DNA of 64,000 nucleotides from PALSA-894 sp963757565 (GTDB lineage Bacteria > Pseudomonadota > Alphaproteobacteria > Rhizobiales > Xanthobacteraceae). The first letter of the stretch is position 1. The number at the start of each line of letters is the position of its first letter. Of the stretch, positions 7,608-16,136 are shown one piece after another. The stretch spans positions 124,001 through 188,000 of the forward strand of contig CAVWSB010000001.1 in assembly GCA_963757565.1 (NCBI GenBank), in the 5' to 3' direction. Both the position numbers and the translations under genes were made by a program. A model generated the notes under the pieces. The model ran no database searches, was not told the origin of the DNA, and was given only the letters and a program-made list of their open reading frames with translations.

Positions 7608-8573
7608 ATGGCGGTCATTCTGGGGACAGGCGAACATCGCTATCGGGTGGTGGAAAATTGGGCAAAGTTGCCCGACGGCTGGAATCTGACCGACGTTGCG
7701 GCGGTCGGTGTCGATTCGAAGGACCTCATCTATCTGTTCAATCGCAGCGAGCACCCGATGGTGGTGCTCAATCGCGACGGCTCGTTCATCAAAAGCTGGG
7801 GCGAGGGGCTGTTCAGCCGCGCGCACGGGCTGCACATCGACAGTGACGACAACCTCTATTGCACTGACGATGGCGATCACACGGTGCGCAAGTGCACACC
7901 CGACGGCAGGGTGCTGCTCACCATCGGCATCCCGAACAAGCCCGCGCCGTTCATGAGCAACGAGCCGTTTCATCGCTGCACCCACACGGCGCTCTCGCCC
8001 AAGGGCGAAATCTATGTGTCGGACGGTTACGGCAATGCTTGCGTGCACAAGTTCACGCCGGACGGAAAGCTGATCAAGACGTGGGGCGAGCCGGGCACCG
8101 ACGAGGGCCAGTTCAACCTGGTGCACAACATCGTCACCGACGAGGACGGCTGGGTTTACGTGGCGGATCGCGAGAACCACCGTGTGCAGGTGTTCGACGG
8201 CAACGGCAAATACGAGACGCAGTGGAATAACCTGCACCGGCCCTGCGCGCTGTGCTGCTGCGGCGGCAAGAAGCCGAACTTCATCGTCGGCGAACTCGGC
8301 TCAGGCCAGCCGGTGAACCGGCTCTACAAGAACATCGGGCCGCGTCTCACGATCGTGGATTCGCAGGGCAAGAAGATCGGCCGGTTGGGTGGCGAGGACG
8401 GCCCCGGCCTCGATGTCGGGAAATTCCTCGCGCCGCACGGCCTCGCGCTCGATTCCAAGGGCGACATCTATCTGGGCGAAGTCGGCGTGACCAACTGGAA
8501 GACCAGCTTCCCGGATACGCCGATGCCGAAGGTGGTCCGCTGCATCCAGAAGCTGGAGCGGGTGATCAACTAG
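7608..8573 (+). CDS. NHL-repeat beta-propeller protein (peptidyl-alpha-hydroxyglycine lyase-like)
   Basis: The 321-residue protein is built of repeated blades of the kind DGWVYVADRENHRVQVFD, LYCTDDGDHTVRKCTPDG and EIYVSDGYGNACVHKFTPDG, which is the NHL pattern shared with peptidylglycine-amidating lyase. No signal peptide is apparent. ATG 7608 has GGGGAGGA at 7595-7602 as ribosome binding site. Near residue 215 there is a cysteine cluster CALCCCGG that I do not know from ordinary NHL proteins and that could bind metal. The gene is divergent from the aldolase gene and ends at a family-A repeat. Enzymatic function is unproven for bacterial members. Confidence 0.8.
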   Translation: MAVILGTGEHRYRVVENWAKLPDGWNLTDVAAVGVDSKDLIYLFNRSEHPMVVLNRDGSFIKSWGEGLFSRAHGLHIDSDDNLYCTDDGDHTVRKCTPDGRVLLTIGIPNKPAPFMSNEPFHRCTHTALSPKGEIYVSDGYGNACVHKFTPDGKLIKTWGEPGTDEGQFNLVHNIVTDEDGWVYVADRENHRVQVFDGNGKYETQWNNLHRPCALCCCGGKKPNFIVGELGSGQPVNRLYKNIGPRLTIVDSQGKKIGRLGGEDGPGLDVGKFLAPHGLALDSKGDIYLGEVGVTNWKTSFPDTPMPKVVRCIQKLERVIN

Positions 8574-8576
8574 CTC

Positions 8577-8644
8577 CGCTCATGCCCGCGAAGGCGGGCA
8601 TCCAGTTCTTGGCCCTGGGTCCCCGCTTTCGCGGGGACGAGCGG
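8577..8644. repeat. Dispersed double-hairpin repeat (family A), copy 2
   Basis: Two hairpins: TGCCCGC-GAAG-GCGGGCA and TCCCCGC-TTTC-GCGGGGA, linked by about 20 bases. The first hairpin shows compensating changes on both arms relative to the copy at 38497, so pairing is conserved. The element lies between the convergent 3' ends of the NHL gene (stop 8573) and the aldehyde oxidoreductase large subunit gene (stop 8653), where it may serve both as a transcript end. Confidence 0.8.
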
Positions 8645-8652
8645 CCTGGCAT

Positions 8653-10854
8653 CTACACCAGCAGCTTCTCCAGCCGGATCGGCAGTTCGCGCACGCGCAC
8701 GCCGGTCGCATGATAGACCGCGTTCGCGACCGCCGCGGCGGTGCCGACATTGCCAAGTTCACCGATGCCCTTGACGCCGACCGGGTTCACCTCGTGGTCT
8801 TCCTCGGGCACGAGAATGACATCGAGCTGCTGGATGTCGGCATTCACCGGAATGAGATAGTCGGCAAGATTGTCGTTGACGTAGCGCGCATTGCGCATGT
8901 CGATCTCGGTCGCCTCGTGCAGCGCGGACGACACGCCCCAGATCATCGCACCCATGTACTGGCTGTGGGCGGTGCGGGTGTTCATGATGCGCCCGGCCGC
9001 GAACGCGCCGACCATGCGTGGCACGCGGATTTCGCGGGTTTGGGCGTGTACGCGCACTTCGACGAATTCAGCGCCGACCGCGTACATGTTCTTCTTGCCC
9101 TGGGAGCCGCCGACCAGCGTCGGCACGCCGGCATAGAGCTTCTTGATCGGATTGGTGAACAGCTCGGTCACTGGGTTGGGCTTTGCGTCGTCCGGAATGA
9201 ACTCGGCGTACTCTTCCAAGGTTGAGACGCCGAGCTTGTCGAACTTGGCCTCGATGCTGTTGCCCTCGGCGGCGTTGAGCTTGCCCATCAGCGCGTCGCA
9301 GGCCTTCGCCACCACCGAGCAGCAGCTTGCGGTCTGGTTCGAGCCGCCGGCGACGGGCGAGGGCGGCAGATTACTGTCGCCGACCTCGACCTGCACCTGA
9401 TCGAATGGGATGCCGAGATGCTCGGCGGCGATCTGCGCCACGACGGTCATCACGCCGGTGCCGATCTCGTGAGCGGCGATCTGCACATGCGCCCGCCCAT
9501 CGGAATTCAGCCGCACGCGTCCCGTAGAGGCGCCAATGTGGGTCGGATAGACCGCGCTGGCGCAGCCCCAGCCGATCAGCCAGTCGCCCTCACGCATGGA
9601 GCTGGGCTGCGCACTTCGCTTGTCCCAGCCGAACGCAGCCGCCGCTTCGTCGTAGCACTTCATCAGCGAGCGGCTCGACCATTCCTTGCCGGTCGCGTCC
9701 TTCATCGCATCGTTGACGCGGCGCAGTTCGACCGGGTCCATGCCCAGCTTCACGGCGAGTTCGTCGATCGCGCTTTCCAGCGCGTAGATGTACGGCACGA
9801 CGGGTGGCGAACGCATGAAGCCTGGCGTGTTGCGATCCGCATGCACCAGCGTGACGCCGGTCTTCACCGCGCCGTAGCCATAGAGGCGCGCACTGTCCTC
9901 GACGCCCGCGACCGAATAGTCGTCCGGTCGCGACGTCACCTCCCAACCTTCGTGCGTAAAGCTCGTGATCTTGCCGTTGCGCTGTGCGCCGATCCTGATG
10001 GTATGACGCGTCTCGGCCCGATAGGTCGCGATGGTGAAGCCCTGATCGCGTGTCGCGACCAGCTTGACCGGACGGCCGAGCCTCCTCGCCGCAAGGGCGA
10101 CCAACCCGGTCCGCGGCGTGAGTTGCGCCTTGGAGCCGAAAGCTCCGCCCACGAATGGGCTCATCACGTGAACCTGATCTTCCTTGATGCCCATCTTGGC
10201 GGCGGTGTTTGCCCTCGCGCCGTACATGAACTGGGAGGGCTCGTAGAGCGTCAGTTCATCGTTGTTCCAGAATGCCGTGGTGGTGAACAACTCGATCGCA
10301 TTGTGGTGCTGCGGCGGCGTGCCGTAGCTCTGTTCGAGTTTAACCTCTGCTTCGCCGAACGCCTTGTCGGCGTCGCCGGCATTCGGCGTTTTCTTCTTCA
10401 GCGTTGCTTCGGACAGACCGTCGGCGCCAAAGCCAGCGCTCGGGCGCTCGACCTCGTAGTTGATCCGCACCTTGTAGGCTGCCTCGCGTGCGGCCTCGAA
10501 CGTGTTCGCCACCACCATCGCGACGATCTGGCCGTCGTGGTGGATTTCCGGACCAAGGTCCTGCATCGAGGTGGTCGCGCCGCCGCCGGTCGAGGAATAC
10601 GCTACGTTCTTAAGGTCGCCGGTGTTCGCATAGGTGAATACTTCGAGCACGCCGCGCACGCCCTTCGCCTCGCCCGGATCGATGCCGGTGATCTTTCCGC
10701 GCGCGATCGGGCTGGTGACCAGATAAGCAAAGGCCGGATTATTCACCGGGAGGTCGGACGCATATCGCGCCTGGCCGGTCACTTTCAGGCGGCTTTCGAT
10801 CCGCGGTTCGGGCTTGCCCTGGTTCTGTTTCGGTTCCGGTGCGGCGGCACTCAT
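8653..10854 (-). CDS. paoC: Molybdopterin-binding subunit of PaoABC-type aldehyde oxidoreductase
   Basis: A 733-residue xanthine oxidase-family large subunit, close in length and order to E. coli PaoC (YagR). The N-terminal Ald_Xan_dh domain (IESRLKVTGQARYASDLP) is followed by two Moco-binding domains with FVGGAFGSKAQLT and the C-terminal VKGIGELGNVG, in which E699 corresponds to the catalytic glutamate that activates the Mo-bound water. It oxidises aldehydes to acids, probably in the periplasm by export with the Tat-targeted iron-sulfur subunit. The start overlaps the FAD-subunit stop as ATGA. No PaoD-like maturation factor is seen nearby. Confidence 0.88.
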   Translation of the reverse strand: MSAAAPEPKQNQGKPEPRIESRLKVTGQARYASDLPVNNPAFAYLVTSPIARGKITGIDPGEAKGVRGVLEVFTYANTGDLKNVAYSSTGGGATTSMQDLGPEIHHDGQIVAMVVANTFEAAREAAYKVRINYEVERPSAGFGADGLSEATLKKKTPNAGDADKAFGEAEVKLEQSYGTPPQHHNAIELFTTTAFWNNDELTLYEPSQFMYGARANTAAKMGIKEDQVHVMSPFVGGAFGSKAQLTPRTGLVALAARRLGRPVKLVATRDQGFTIATYRAETRHTIRIGAQRNGKITSFTHEGWEVTSRPDDYSVAGVEDSARLYGYGAVKTGVTLVHADRNTPGFMRSPPVVPYIYALESAIDELAVKLGMDPVELRRVNDAMKDATGKEWSSRSLMKCYDEAAAAFGWDKRSAQPSSMREGDWLIGWGCASAVYPTHIGASTGRVRLNSDGRAHVQIAAHEIGTGVMTVVAQIAAEHLGIPFDQVQVEVGDSNLPPSPVAGGSNQTASCCSVVAKACDALMGKLNAAEGNSIEAKFDKLGVSTLEEYAEFIPDDAKPNPVTELFTNPIKKLYAGVPTLVGGSQGKKNMYAVGAEFVEVRVHAQTREIRVPRMVGAFAAGRIMNTRTAHSQYMGAMIWGVSSALHEATEIDMRNARYVNDNLADYLIPVNADIQQLDVILVPEEDHEVNPVGVKGIGELGNVGTAAAVANAVYHATGVRVRELPIRLEKLLV

Positions 10855-11870
10855 GCGGGAATCTCCAGTGCGGCAACCTCGCGCAACGCGCGGATCAGCG
10901 TGCGCTTGCCAAGCTCGACCTTGTAGGAATTGTGCTGGCGCGGCATCGCCGTCGCGAAGGCGGCTTCCGCCGCGGCCTTTGCCGTCGCGTCGTCAATGCT
11001 CTTTCCGGCGAGCGCTGCCTCGGCATCCCTGGCACGCCACGGAACGGTCGCAACACCGCCGAGCGCGATGCGCGCCTGCTTCACGGCTCCGCCGTCAAGC
11101 TCGAGTGCGACGGCCGCGGAGGCAAGCGCGAACTCATAGGATTCGCGATCGCGCACCTTGAGATACAATGATCGCTTCGTCCATGCGCCGGCCGGAATGT
11201 TGAATGCGGTGATCAACTCGCCCGGCGAGAGTGTCGTCTCGCGATGCGGCTTGTCGTCCGGCACGCTGTGCAGGGTGGCGAACGGAATGGTACGGGTACC
11301 CTCCGGTCCGCCGATCTCGACGGTGGCGTCGAGCGCGATCAGGGCCTGGGCGAAATCGCCTGGGTAGGCCGCAATGCAGTTCGGGCTGGTGCCAAGAATT
11401 GCGTGCTGCCGGTTGAAGCCTTCCAGTGCGGCGCAGCCCGAACCGGGGATACGCTTGTTGCAGTTCTGATACGATACGTCGCGGAAGTAAGTACATCGCG
11501 TGCGCTGGAGAACATTGCCGCCGAGACTGGCCATGTTGCGCAACTGCGCGCTCGCCGCGAGGTCGAGCGATTGGGCGATCGCCGGGTAATCGCGCCGGAT
11601 GTCGTCATGACCGGCTGCATCTGCCATGCGCACCAGCGCACCCAGACGCAGACCCTTGTCGGTGACTTCGATCTGGCCGGCGTGCTCGCGCCCGAGCGCG
11701 TTGATGTCCACGACGTGCGCGGGCCGCATGACGTCAAGCTTCATCAGGTCGAGCAGGGTTGTGCCGCCGGCGAGGAACTGGGTCGCGGTCTCGCCTGTCG
11801 CCTCGTCGGGATTCATCGCGCGGATCGCGTCCGGTACGGTTGCGGCGCGCTGATAGATAAAGGGACGCAT
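10851..11870 (-). CDS. paoB: FAD-binding subunit of PaoABC-type aldehyde oxidoreductase
   Basis: A 339-residue protein with the FAD-binding motif FLAGGTTLLDLMKLDV (about 33-48) and SLGGNVLQRTRC. Four cysteines in RCTYFRD, QNCNKR, GSGCAA and SPNCIAA fit the extra [4Fe-4S] cluster that marks PaoB and distinguishes it from ordinary xanthine dehydrogenase FAD subunits. The CO-dehydrogenase-type C-terminal domain (YLKVRDRESYEFALASAAVA) completes it. It passes electrons from the molybdenum centre via FAD. It starts four bases after the iron-sulfur gene and overlaps paoC by four bases. Confidence 0.9.
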   Translation of the reverse strand: MRPFIYQRAATVPDAIRAMNPDEATGETATQFLAGGTTLLDLMKLDVMRPAHVVDINALGREHAGQIEVTDKGLRLGALVRMADAAGHDDIRRDYPAIAQSLDLAASAQLRNMASLGGNVLQRTRCTYFRDVSYQNCNKRIPGSGCAALEGFNRQHAILGTSPNCIAAYPGDFAQALIALDATVEIGGPEGTRTIPFATLHSVPDDKPHRETTLSPGELITAFNIPAGAWTKRSLYLKVRDRESYEFALASAAVALELDGGAVKQARIALGGVATVPWRARDAEAALAGKSIDDATAKAAAEAAFATAMPRQHNSYKVELGKRTLIRALREVAALEIPA

Positions 11871-11874
11871 GGCT

Positions 11875-12489
11875 CTAGGCCTTCATGGCAGCGGCGGCCT
11901 GCTTCACGGCCGCGACGATGTTGGGATAGGCGGCGCAACGGCACAGGTTGCCGCTCATGTATTCGCGGATCTCCGCGTCGTTCGTGGCATGGCCCTCGTT
12001 CACGCACGCGACCGCCGACATGATCTGTCCCGGCGTGCAATAGCCGCACTGGAACGCGTCGTGGTCGATGAAGGCTTGCTGCATCGGGTGCAGGTCACCG
12101 TTCGGGGCGAGGCCCTCGATGGTAGTGATTTTCTGTCCCTCGACGCTGGCCGCCAGCGTCAGGCAGGACAGCACGCGCCGGCCATCCAAAAGCACGGTAC
12201 AGGCGCCGCACTGGCCGTGGTCGCAGCCTTTCTTGCTGCCGGTCAGCCCGAGCGTTTCGCGCGCCGCATCGAGCAGTGTGGTGCGCGCATCCAGGCTGAG
12301 GCGGTGGTCCTGCCCGTTGATGGTGAGGGTCAGGTCGAGCGGCGCACGCGGATCCTGCGCGGACGTCATCGGTTGCGACTGCGCGCTGGGTGCCAACATT
12401 GTTGCTGCTGCTGCTGTTGATGCACCGGTGGTCAGAAATCGCCGGCGATCGACGGACGGAAGGGATGGGCTTTCGTGAGGCGGACGCAT
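11875..12489 (-). CDS. paoA: Tat-exported [2Fe-2S] subunit of PaoABC-type aldehyde oxidoreductase
   Basis: A 204-residue protein whose N-terminus has a twin-arginine signal (DRRRFLTTGASTAAAATML) as in E. coli PaoA (YagT). The plant-type cluster ligands are in CDHGQCGAC and the second cluster uses CGYCTPGQ and CRCAAYPN. ATG 12489 is preferred over an in-frame upstream start (12525) because GGAGA lies just before it and it gives a Tat signal of usual length. First gene of the pao operon, divergent from the PQQ dehydrogenase gene across about 280 bases that may hold promoters for both. Confidence 0.9.
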   Translation of the reverse strand: MRPPHESPSLPSVDRRRFLTTGASTAAAATMLAPSAQSQPMTSAQDPRAPLDLTLTINGQDHRLSLDARTTLLDAARETLGLTGSKKGCDHGQCGACTVLLDGRRVLSCLTLAASVEGQKITTIEGLAPNGDLHPMQQAFIDHDAFQCGYCTPGQIMSAVACVNEGHATNDAEIREYMSGNLCRCAAYPNIVAAVKQAAAAMKA

Positions 12490-12768
12490 GGTCTCTCCGC
12501 GCTGGCCACCCCATTCCACAACCAAGCGCGCGAGAATCCGTTCCGAGCGATTCCAAACAATCGCGTGCAGTGCGGGATGCTGTGGAACTGGCGTGAGAAA
12601 TAGCCGCGACCCCCAGCGCCGGTATGAACATCGGCAGCGTGTTTAATCGGCCCTCATGCTGCACGGGCAGGGGTGAGCCATGCTCGGGAGCCGCCTTGAC
12701 GGGATCGGCGGCGGGGCGCAGTTTTCGGCTACGGCTAAATTTCGAAAAAGGGCAGGGGAGGTTACGTC

Positions 12769-14481
12769 ATGTCACGGTTTGCGGCGCCCGTTATGGGCGC
12801 TTTTGCGTTGGCGTTTGCGGCGATGTGCGGAGCTTCCGCCCAGGAGGTGAAGCAGGATACCGGAACGAAGACGGTCAAGCCGGCGAACGCGACGCCGGTC
12901 AGCCAGGCGATGCTCGACAAGGCAGCCGGCGACGGCGCCAACTTCCTGCACACCAACGGCGACTACAACCAGCAGCGCTTCCACAGCGCCAAGCAGATCA
13001 ACACCGGCAACGTCAAGAAGCTGCACGTCGCCTGGGTGTTCCAGACCGATGTGCGCGAGTCGATGGAAACCTCGCCGATCGTCGTGAACGGCGTGATGTA
13101 CATCACCACCTCGTTCAGCCACGTCTACGCGCTCGATGCGAAGACCGGCGAACAGTTCTGGCACTACAAGCACGCGATGGGTCCGATCACGACCTATTGC
13201 TGCGGGCCGAACAACCGCGGCGTGGCGGTCTACGAGGACAAGGTCTATCTCGCGACGCTCGACTCCAAGCTGGTCGCGCTCGACGCCAAGACCGGCAACA
13301 AGGTGTGGCAGACCGACGTCGCCGATCCCGAACTCGGATACTCCGAGACGATGGCGCCGACCGTCGTGAAGGGCAAAGTCCTGGTCGGCACCAACGGCGG
13401 CGAATACGGCATCCGCGGCTTCGTCAAGGCGTATGACGCCAAGGACGGCAAGCTGTTGTGGACCTTCGACACCACGCCGGAGAATTCTGTCGGCGTGTGG
13501 GCCAAGAACGATGCCACCGGCCGCGATATGCATCGCGACATCGACGCCGAGAAGAAGAAACTCGCCGAAATCGGCGACCCCTACAAGACGCTCGGTGGCG
13601 GCGTGTGGCAGAACCCTTCAGTGGATCTGAAGACCAACCGCATCTATTTCGTGGTCGGCAATCCTTCGCCCGACCTCGACGGGTCGCTGCGCCCAGGCGA
13701 CAATCTCTACACCAACTCGCTGGTTTCGGTTGATCTCGATACTGGCAAGTATGCCTGCCATTTCCAGTACATCGCGCATGACGTGTGGGACCTCGACGCG
13801 GTGAGCCCCACCGTGCTGGTCGATGTGAAAGGCAAGGACGGCAAGGTCATTCCCGGCGTGATGCACGCCGGCAAGACCGGGCATGTGTACGTGCACGACC
13901 GCAAGGACTGCAGCCTGATCCGCTTCTCCGAGGCGATGGTGCCGCAGCAGAATATGTGGGTGCTTCCGACGCCGGAGGGCGCGCGCATGCTGCCCGGCGC
14001 GAACGGCGGCGTCGAGTGGTCGCCAATGGCGACCAACCCCGGCCTTGGCCTGACCTACGCGATCAACCTGCACCAGCCGATGACCTATCATGTGCAGAGC
14101 ACGCCCTATCCGCAGGGCAAACTCTGGCTCGGCGGCGCCTTCAAGGTGATCCCCGGCGAAGAGCAGTTCGGCAACATCACGGCGGTCGACTACAACACCG
14201 GCAAGATCAAGTGGCAGCACAAGACCCCGCAGCCGATGATCGGCGGAATCCTGTCGACGGCCGGAGGGCTGGTTTTCAGCGGCGAGGGTGATGGCTGGTT
14301 CCGCGCGTACGATTCCAAGACCGGCAAGGAGCTCTGGCAGTTCCAGGCCGGCGCCGGCGTGAACGCGCCGCCCTCGTCCTACATGGTGGGCGGCAAGCAG
14401 TACATCGCGGTCGCGGCGGGCGGAAACGTCCAGCTCGACTACAAGCGCGGCAACAGTGTCTTCGCCTTCACGCTTGACTAG
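12769..14481 (+). CDS. PQQ-dependent methanol/ethanol-family alcohol dehydrogenase, possibly lanthanide type
   Basis: A 570-residue periplasmic quinoprotein: signal peptide (about 1-25, cleavage near GASAQ), then eight-bladed propeller repeats (LVALDAKTGNKVWQTDV and similar). The adjacent Cys144-Cys145 in TYCCGPNNRG fits the vicinal disulfide over PQQ. D341 in HDVWDLDAVS is in the position of the catalytic aspartate, and D343 two residues on matches the extra aspartate that marks lanthanide-dependent enzymes (XoxF, PedH); calcium MxaF enzymes have Ala there. Ribosome site GGGGAGG at 12754-12760. A strong terminator follows, then a cytochrome c gene likely to accept electrons. No PQQ synthesis genes are in the window. 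Confidence 0.88.
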   Translation: MSRFAAPVMGAFALAFAAMCGASAQEVKQDTGTKTVKPANATPVSQAMLDKAAGDGANFLHTNGDYNQQRFHSAKQINTGNVKKLHVAWVFQTDVRESMETSPIVVNGVMYITTSFSHVYALDAKTGEQFWHYKHAMGPITTYCCGPNNRGVAVYEDKVYLATLDSKLVALDAKTGNKVWQTDVADPELGYSETMAPTVVKGKVLVGTNGGEYGIRGFVKAYDAKDGKLLWTFDTTPENSVGVWAKNDATGRDMHRDIDAEKKKLAEIGDPYKTLGGGVWQNPSVDLKTNRIYFVVGNPSPDLDGSLRPGDNLYTNSLVSVDLDTGKYACHFQYIAHDVWDLDAVSPTVLVDVKGKDGKVIPGVMHAGKTGHVYVHDRKDCSLIRFSEAMVPQQNMWVLPTPEGARMLPGANGGVEWSPMATNPGLGLTYAINLHQPMTYHVQSTPYPQGKLWLGGAFKVIPGEEQFGNITAVDYNTGKIKWQHKTPQPMIGGILSTAGGLVFSGEGDGWFRAYDSKTGKELWQFQAGAGVNAPPSSYMVGGKQYIAVAAGGNVQLDYKRGNSVFAFTLD

Positions 14482-14514
14482 GGCCGGCAACCGCACCTGA
14501 CTTCGAATGTTAAG

Positions 14515-14547
14515 AGAACGGGACCCTCTGCGGTCCCGTTCTTTTTT
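14515..14547 (+). terminator. Rho-independent terminator after the PQQ dehydrogenase gene
   Basis: Perfect 11-base arms AGAACGGGACC (14515-14525) and GGTCCCGTTCT (14532-14542) enclose a six-base loop and run into a T tract (to 14547). It lies 34 bases after the dehydrogenase stop and just before the cytochrome c ribosome binding site, so the cytochrome gene either depends on read-through or has its own promoter overlapping this region. Confidence 0.92.
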
Positions 14548-14558
14548 GGGAGATTGAG

Positions 14559-15144
14559 TTGAAGCAGATGATGATGCGGACCCTTGCGACATTGTTTGCG
14601 GCGGCATGGCTCGGCGCGCCGACTGCGGTACGCGCCGACACGATCGAGGAAAAGGCCGCGATGTGCGGCGGCTGCCATGGCGAGGACGGCGTGCCGCAGG
14701 AAAAGACAACGCCGATTATCTGGGGCCAGTACCAGGGCTATCTCTATCTGCAACTGCGCGACTATAAGCGTGGCGACCGCAAGAACGAGGTCATGCAATC
14801 GGTTGTCGATGTTCTGCAGCGCGACGACCTGCTCGCGATTGCGAAGTATTTCTCCGAAAAGAAATGGCCCTATGTCGCGCAGCCTGCGGCACCCGGCGAC
14901 GTTGCCGCCAAGGCGTCGCGCGTCAACGGCTCGATCGGCTGCACCGGCTGTCACCAGGCGAGTTATCTCGGCGAAGGCACGCAGCCGCGCCTTGCCGGAC
15001 AGCTGAAGGAGTACATGTTGCAGACCATGCTGGATTTCCGCAGCCAGGCGCGCGGCAACAATCCCGGCATGTCGGACCTGATGAAAGCCGCCTCCGAGGA
15101 CGATTTGCGCGCGATGGCGGATTATCTGTCGCGGGCTTCGTTAA
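14559..15144 (+). CDS. Diheme cytochrome c (c4-like), 3' end apparently frameshifted
   Basis: A secreted cytochrome with signal peptide (about 5-27) and two heme sites, C36-x-x-C39-H40 in MCGGCHGEDG and C127-x-x-C130-H131 in GCTGCHQA. It may accept electrons from the PQQ dehydrogenase encoded upstream. TTG 14559 has GGGAG six bases before it; ATG 14568 is an alternative. As written the frame does not stop at the domain end but runs 300 codons antisense through the ankyrin gene. Removing one G from the GGG near 15136 gives DYLSRLR and a TAA at 15142-15144, the expected end, so I give that as the gene end. It would be about 194 residues. Confidence 0.82.
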
Positions 15145-16070
15145 TTCGCCGCCGAAAGCTTCTCGCGGATCGCCGTCAACCTCGCCAGATCGGCGGCACT
15201 CTTGCCCTCTTTGTCCCTCAGCGTGCGGTTGGCGCCGCGCCGCAGCAGCAGATCGACCATCCCGGCGTGATCGTCCTCGGCTGCGATCATCAGTGCGGTG
15301 CGACCGCGATTGTCCCGTGCATCGACTTCGGCGCCGTGGTCGATGAGCAAGCTCACCACCGCCTCGGCATCAGCCGAGCCGGCGCCATCGGAATATCCCG
15401 CGGCCCACATCAATGCGGTCAGGTCGTTGCCGTAGCGTGCATTGACCGACACGCCGGCATCGATCAGCCGCCGCACCACCGGCGTGAAGCCGAGCCCCGC
15501 CGCGTAGACGATCGGGGTCTTGCCAGTCTTGTCGAGCACGTTGGGATCGACGCCATGGGCGAGCAGCGCCTCGACCACGCGGTCGTTGCCCTTGAAGGCG
15601 GCGGCGGCGAGCGGCGTCACATCGCTGCGACCGGCAAGCTTCGGATCGGCACCCTTGTCGAGAAGCCGCCGCACCACCGGCAGGCGGTCGTTCTCCGCCG
15701 CCACATAGAGTGCCGTCGAGCCCGCAAGATTGCGCGCGTCGATCGCGGCGCCTTTTTCAAGCAGCAGATCGACCAGTGGAAGATGGCCCGAGCGCGCCGC
15801 GGAGGTAAGCGGCATGGCGCCGAGCCGATCGCGAGCCTCCACGGAAGCTCCCGTGGCCAACAGCGCGCGGGCGAGCACCTCGCATCCTTTGTCCGCCGCC
15901 TGAAACAGGACCGAATTGAGCTGAACCGTCGTGATTTCAGCCCGCAAAAGTTCGTAACGCCGCTCGACCTCGCGGCATGCGTTGTCGGCGGCAAGGGCTG
16001 GGGAACGGCCGATACCGGCTGTGAGTATCGCCGCAATCAACGCGACGGGAAGCGACAATGAGATTCGCAT
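15141..16070 (-). CDS. Exported ankyrin-repeat protein
   Basis: A 309-residue protein with a signal peptide (MRISLSLPVALIAAILTAG, cleavage near ALAAD) followed by about seven ankyrin repeats, such as GAMPLTSAARSGHLPLVDLL, GSTALYVAAENDRLPVVRRL and GRTALMIAAEDDHAGMVDLL. Ankyrins bind other proteins; the signal suggests a periplasmic partner. It is convergent with the cytochrome c gene, the two ends overlapping by a few bases. ATG 16070 is chosen because it begins the signal peptide; in-frame starts at 16085 and 16103 are possible. No partner can be named. Confidence 0.87.
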   Translation of the reverse strand: MRISLSLPVALIAAILTAGIGRSPALAADNACREVERRYELLRAEITTVQLNSVLFQAADKGCEVLARALLATGASVEARDRLGAMPLTSAARSGHLPLVDLLLEKGAAIDARNLAGSTALYVAAENDRLPVVRRLLDKGADPKLAGRSDVTPLAAAAFKGNDRVVEALLAHGVDPNVLDKTGKTPIVYAAGLGFTPVVRRLIDAGVSVNARYGNDLTALMWAAGYSDGAGSADAEAVVSLLIDHGAEVDARDNRGRTALMIAAEDDHAGMVDLLLRRGANRTLRDKEGKSAADLARLTAIREKLSAAN

Positions 16071-16136
16071 GGGCGGTTCATTCATACGCAATCGCTTAAT
16101 CAAGCGGGAGACTTAGCAGCGTGTGTTTGATGCTTG

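Noticed and set aside
15145..16061. 300-residue C-terminal extension of cytochrome c
   Set aside because: Fully antisense to the ankyrin gene and explained by one extra base near 15136.
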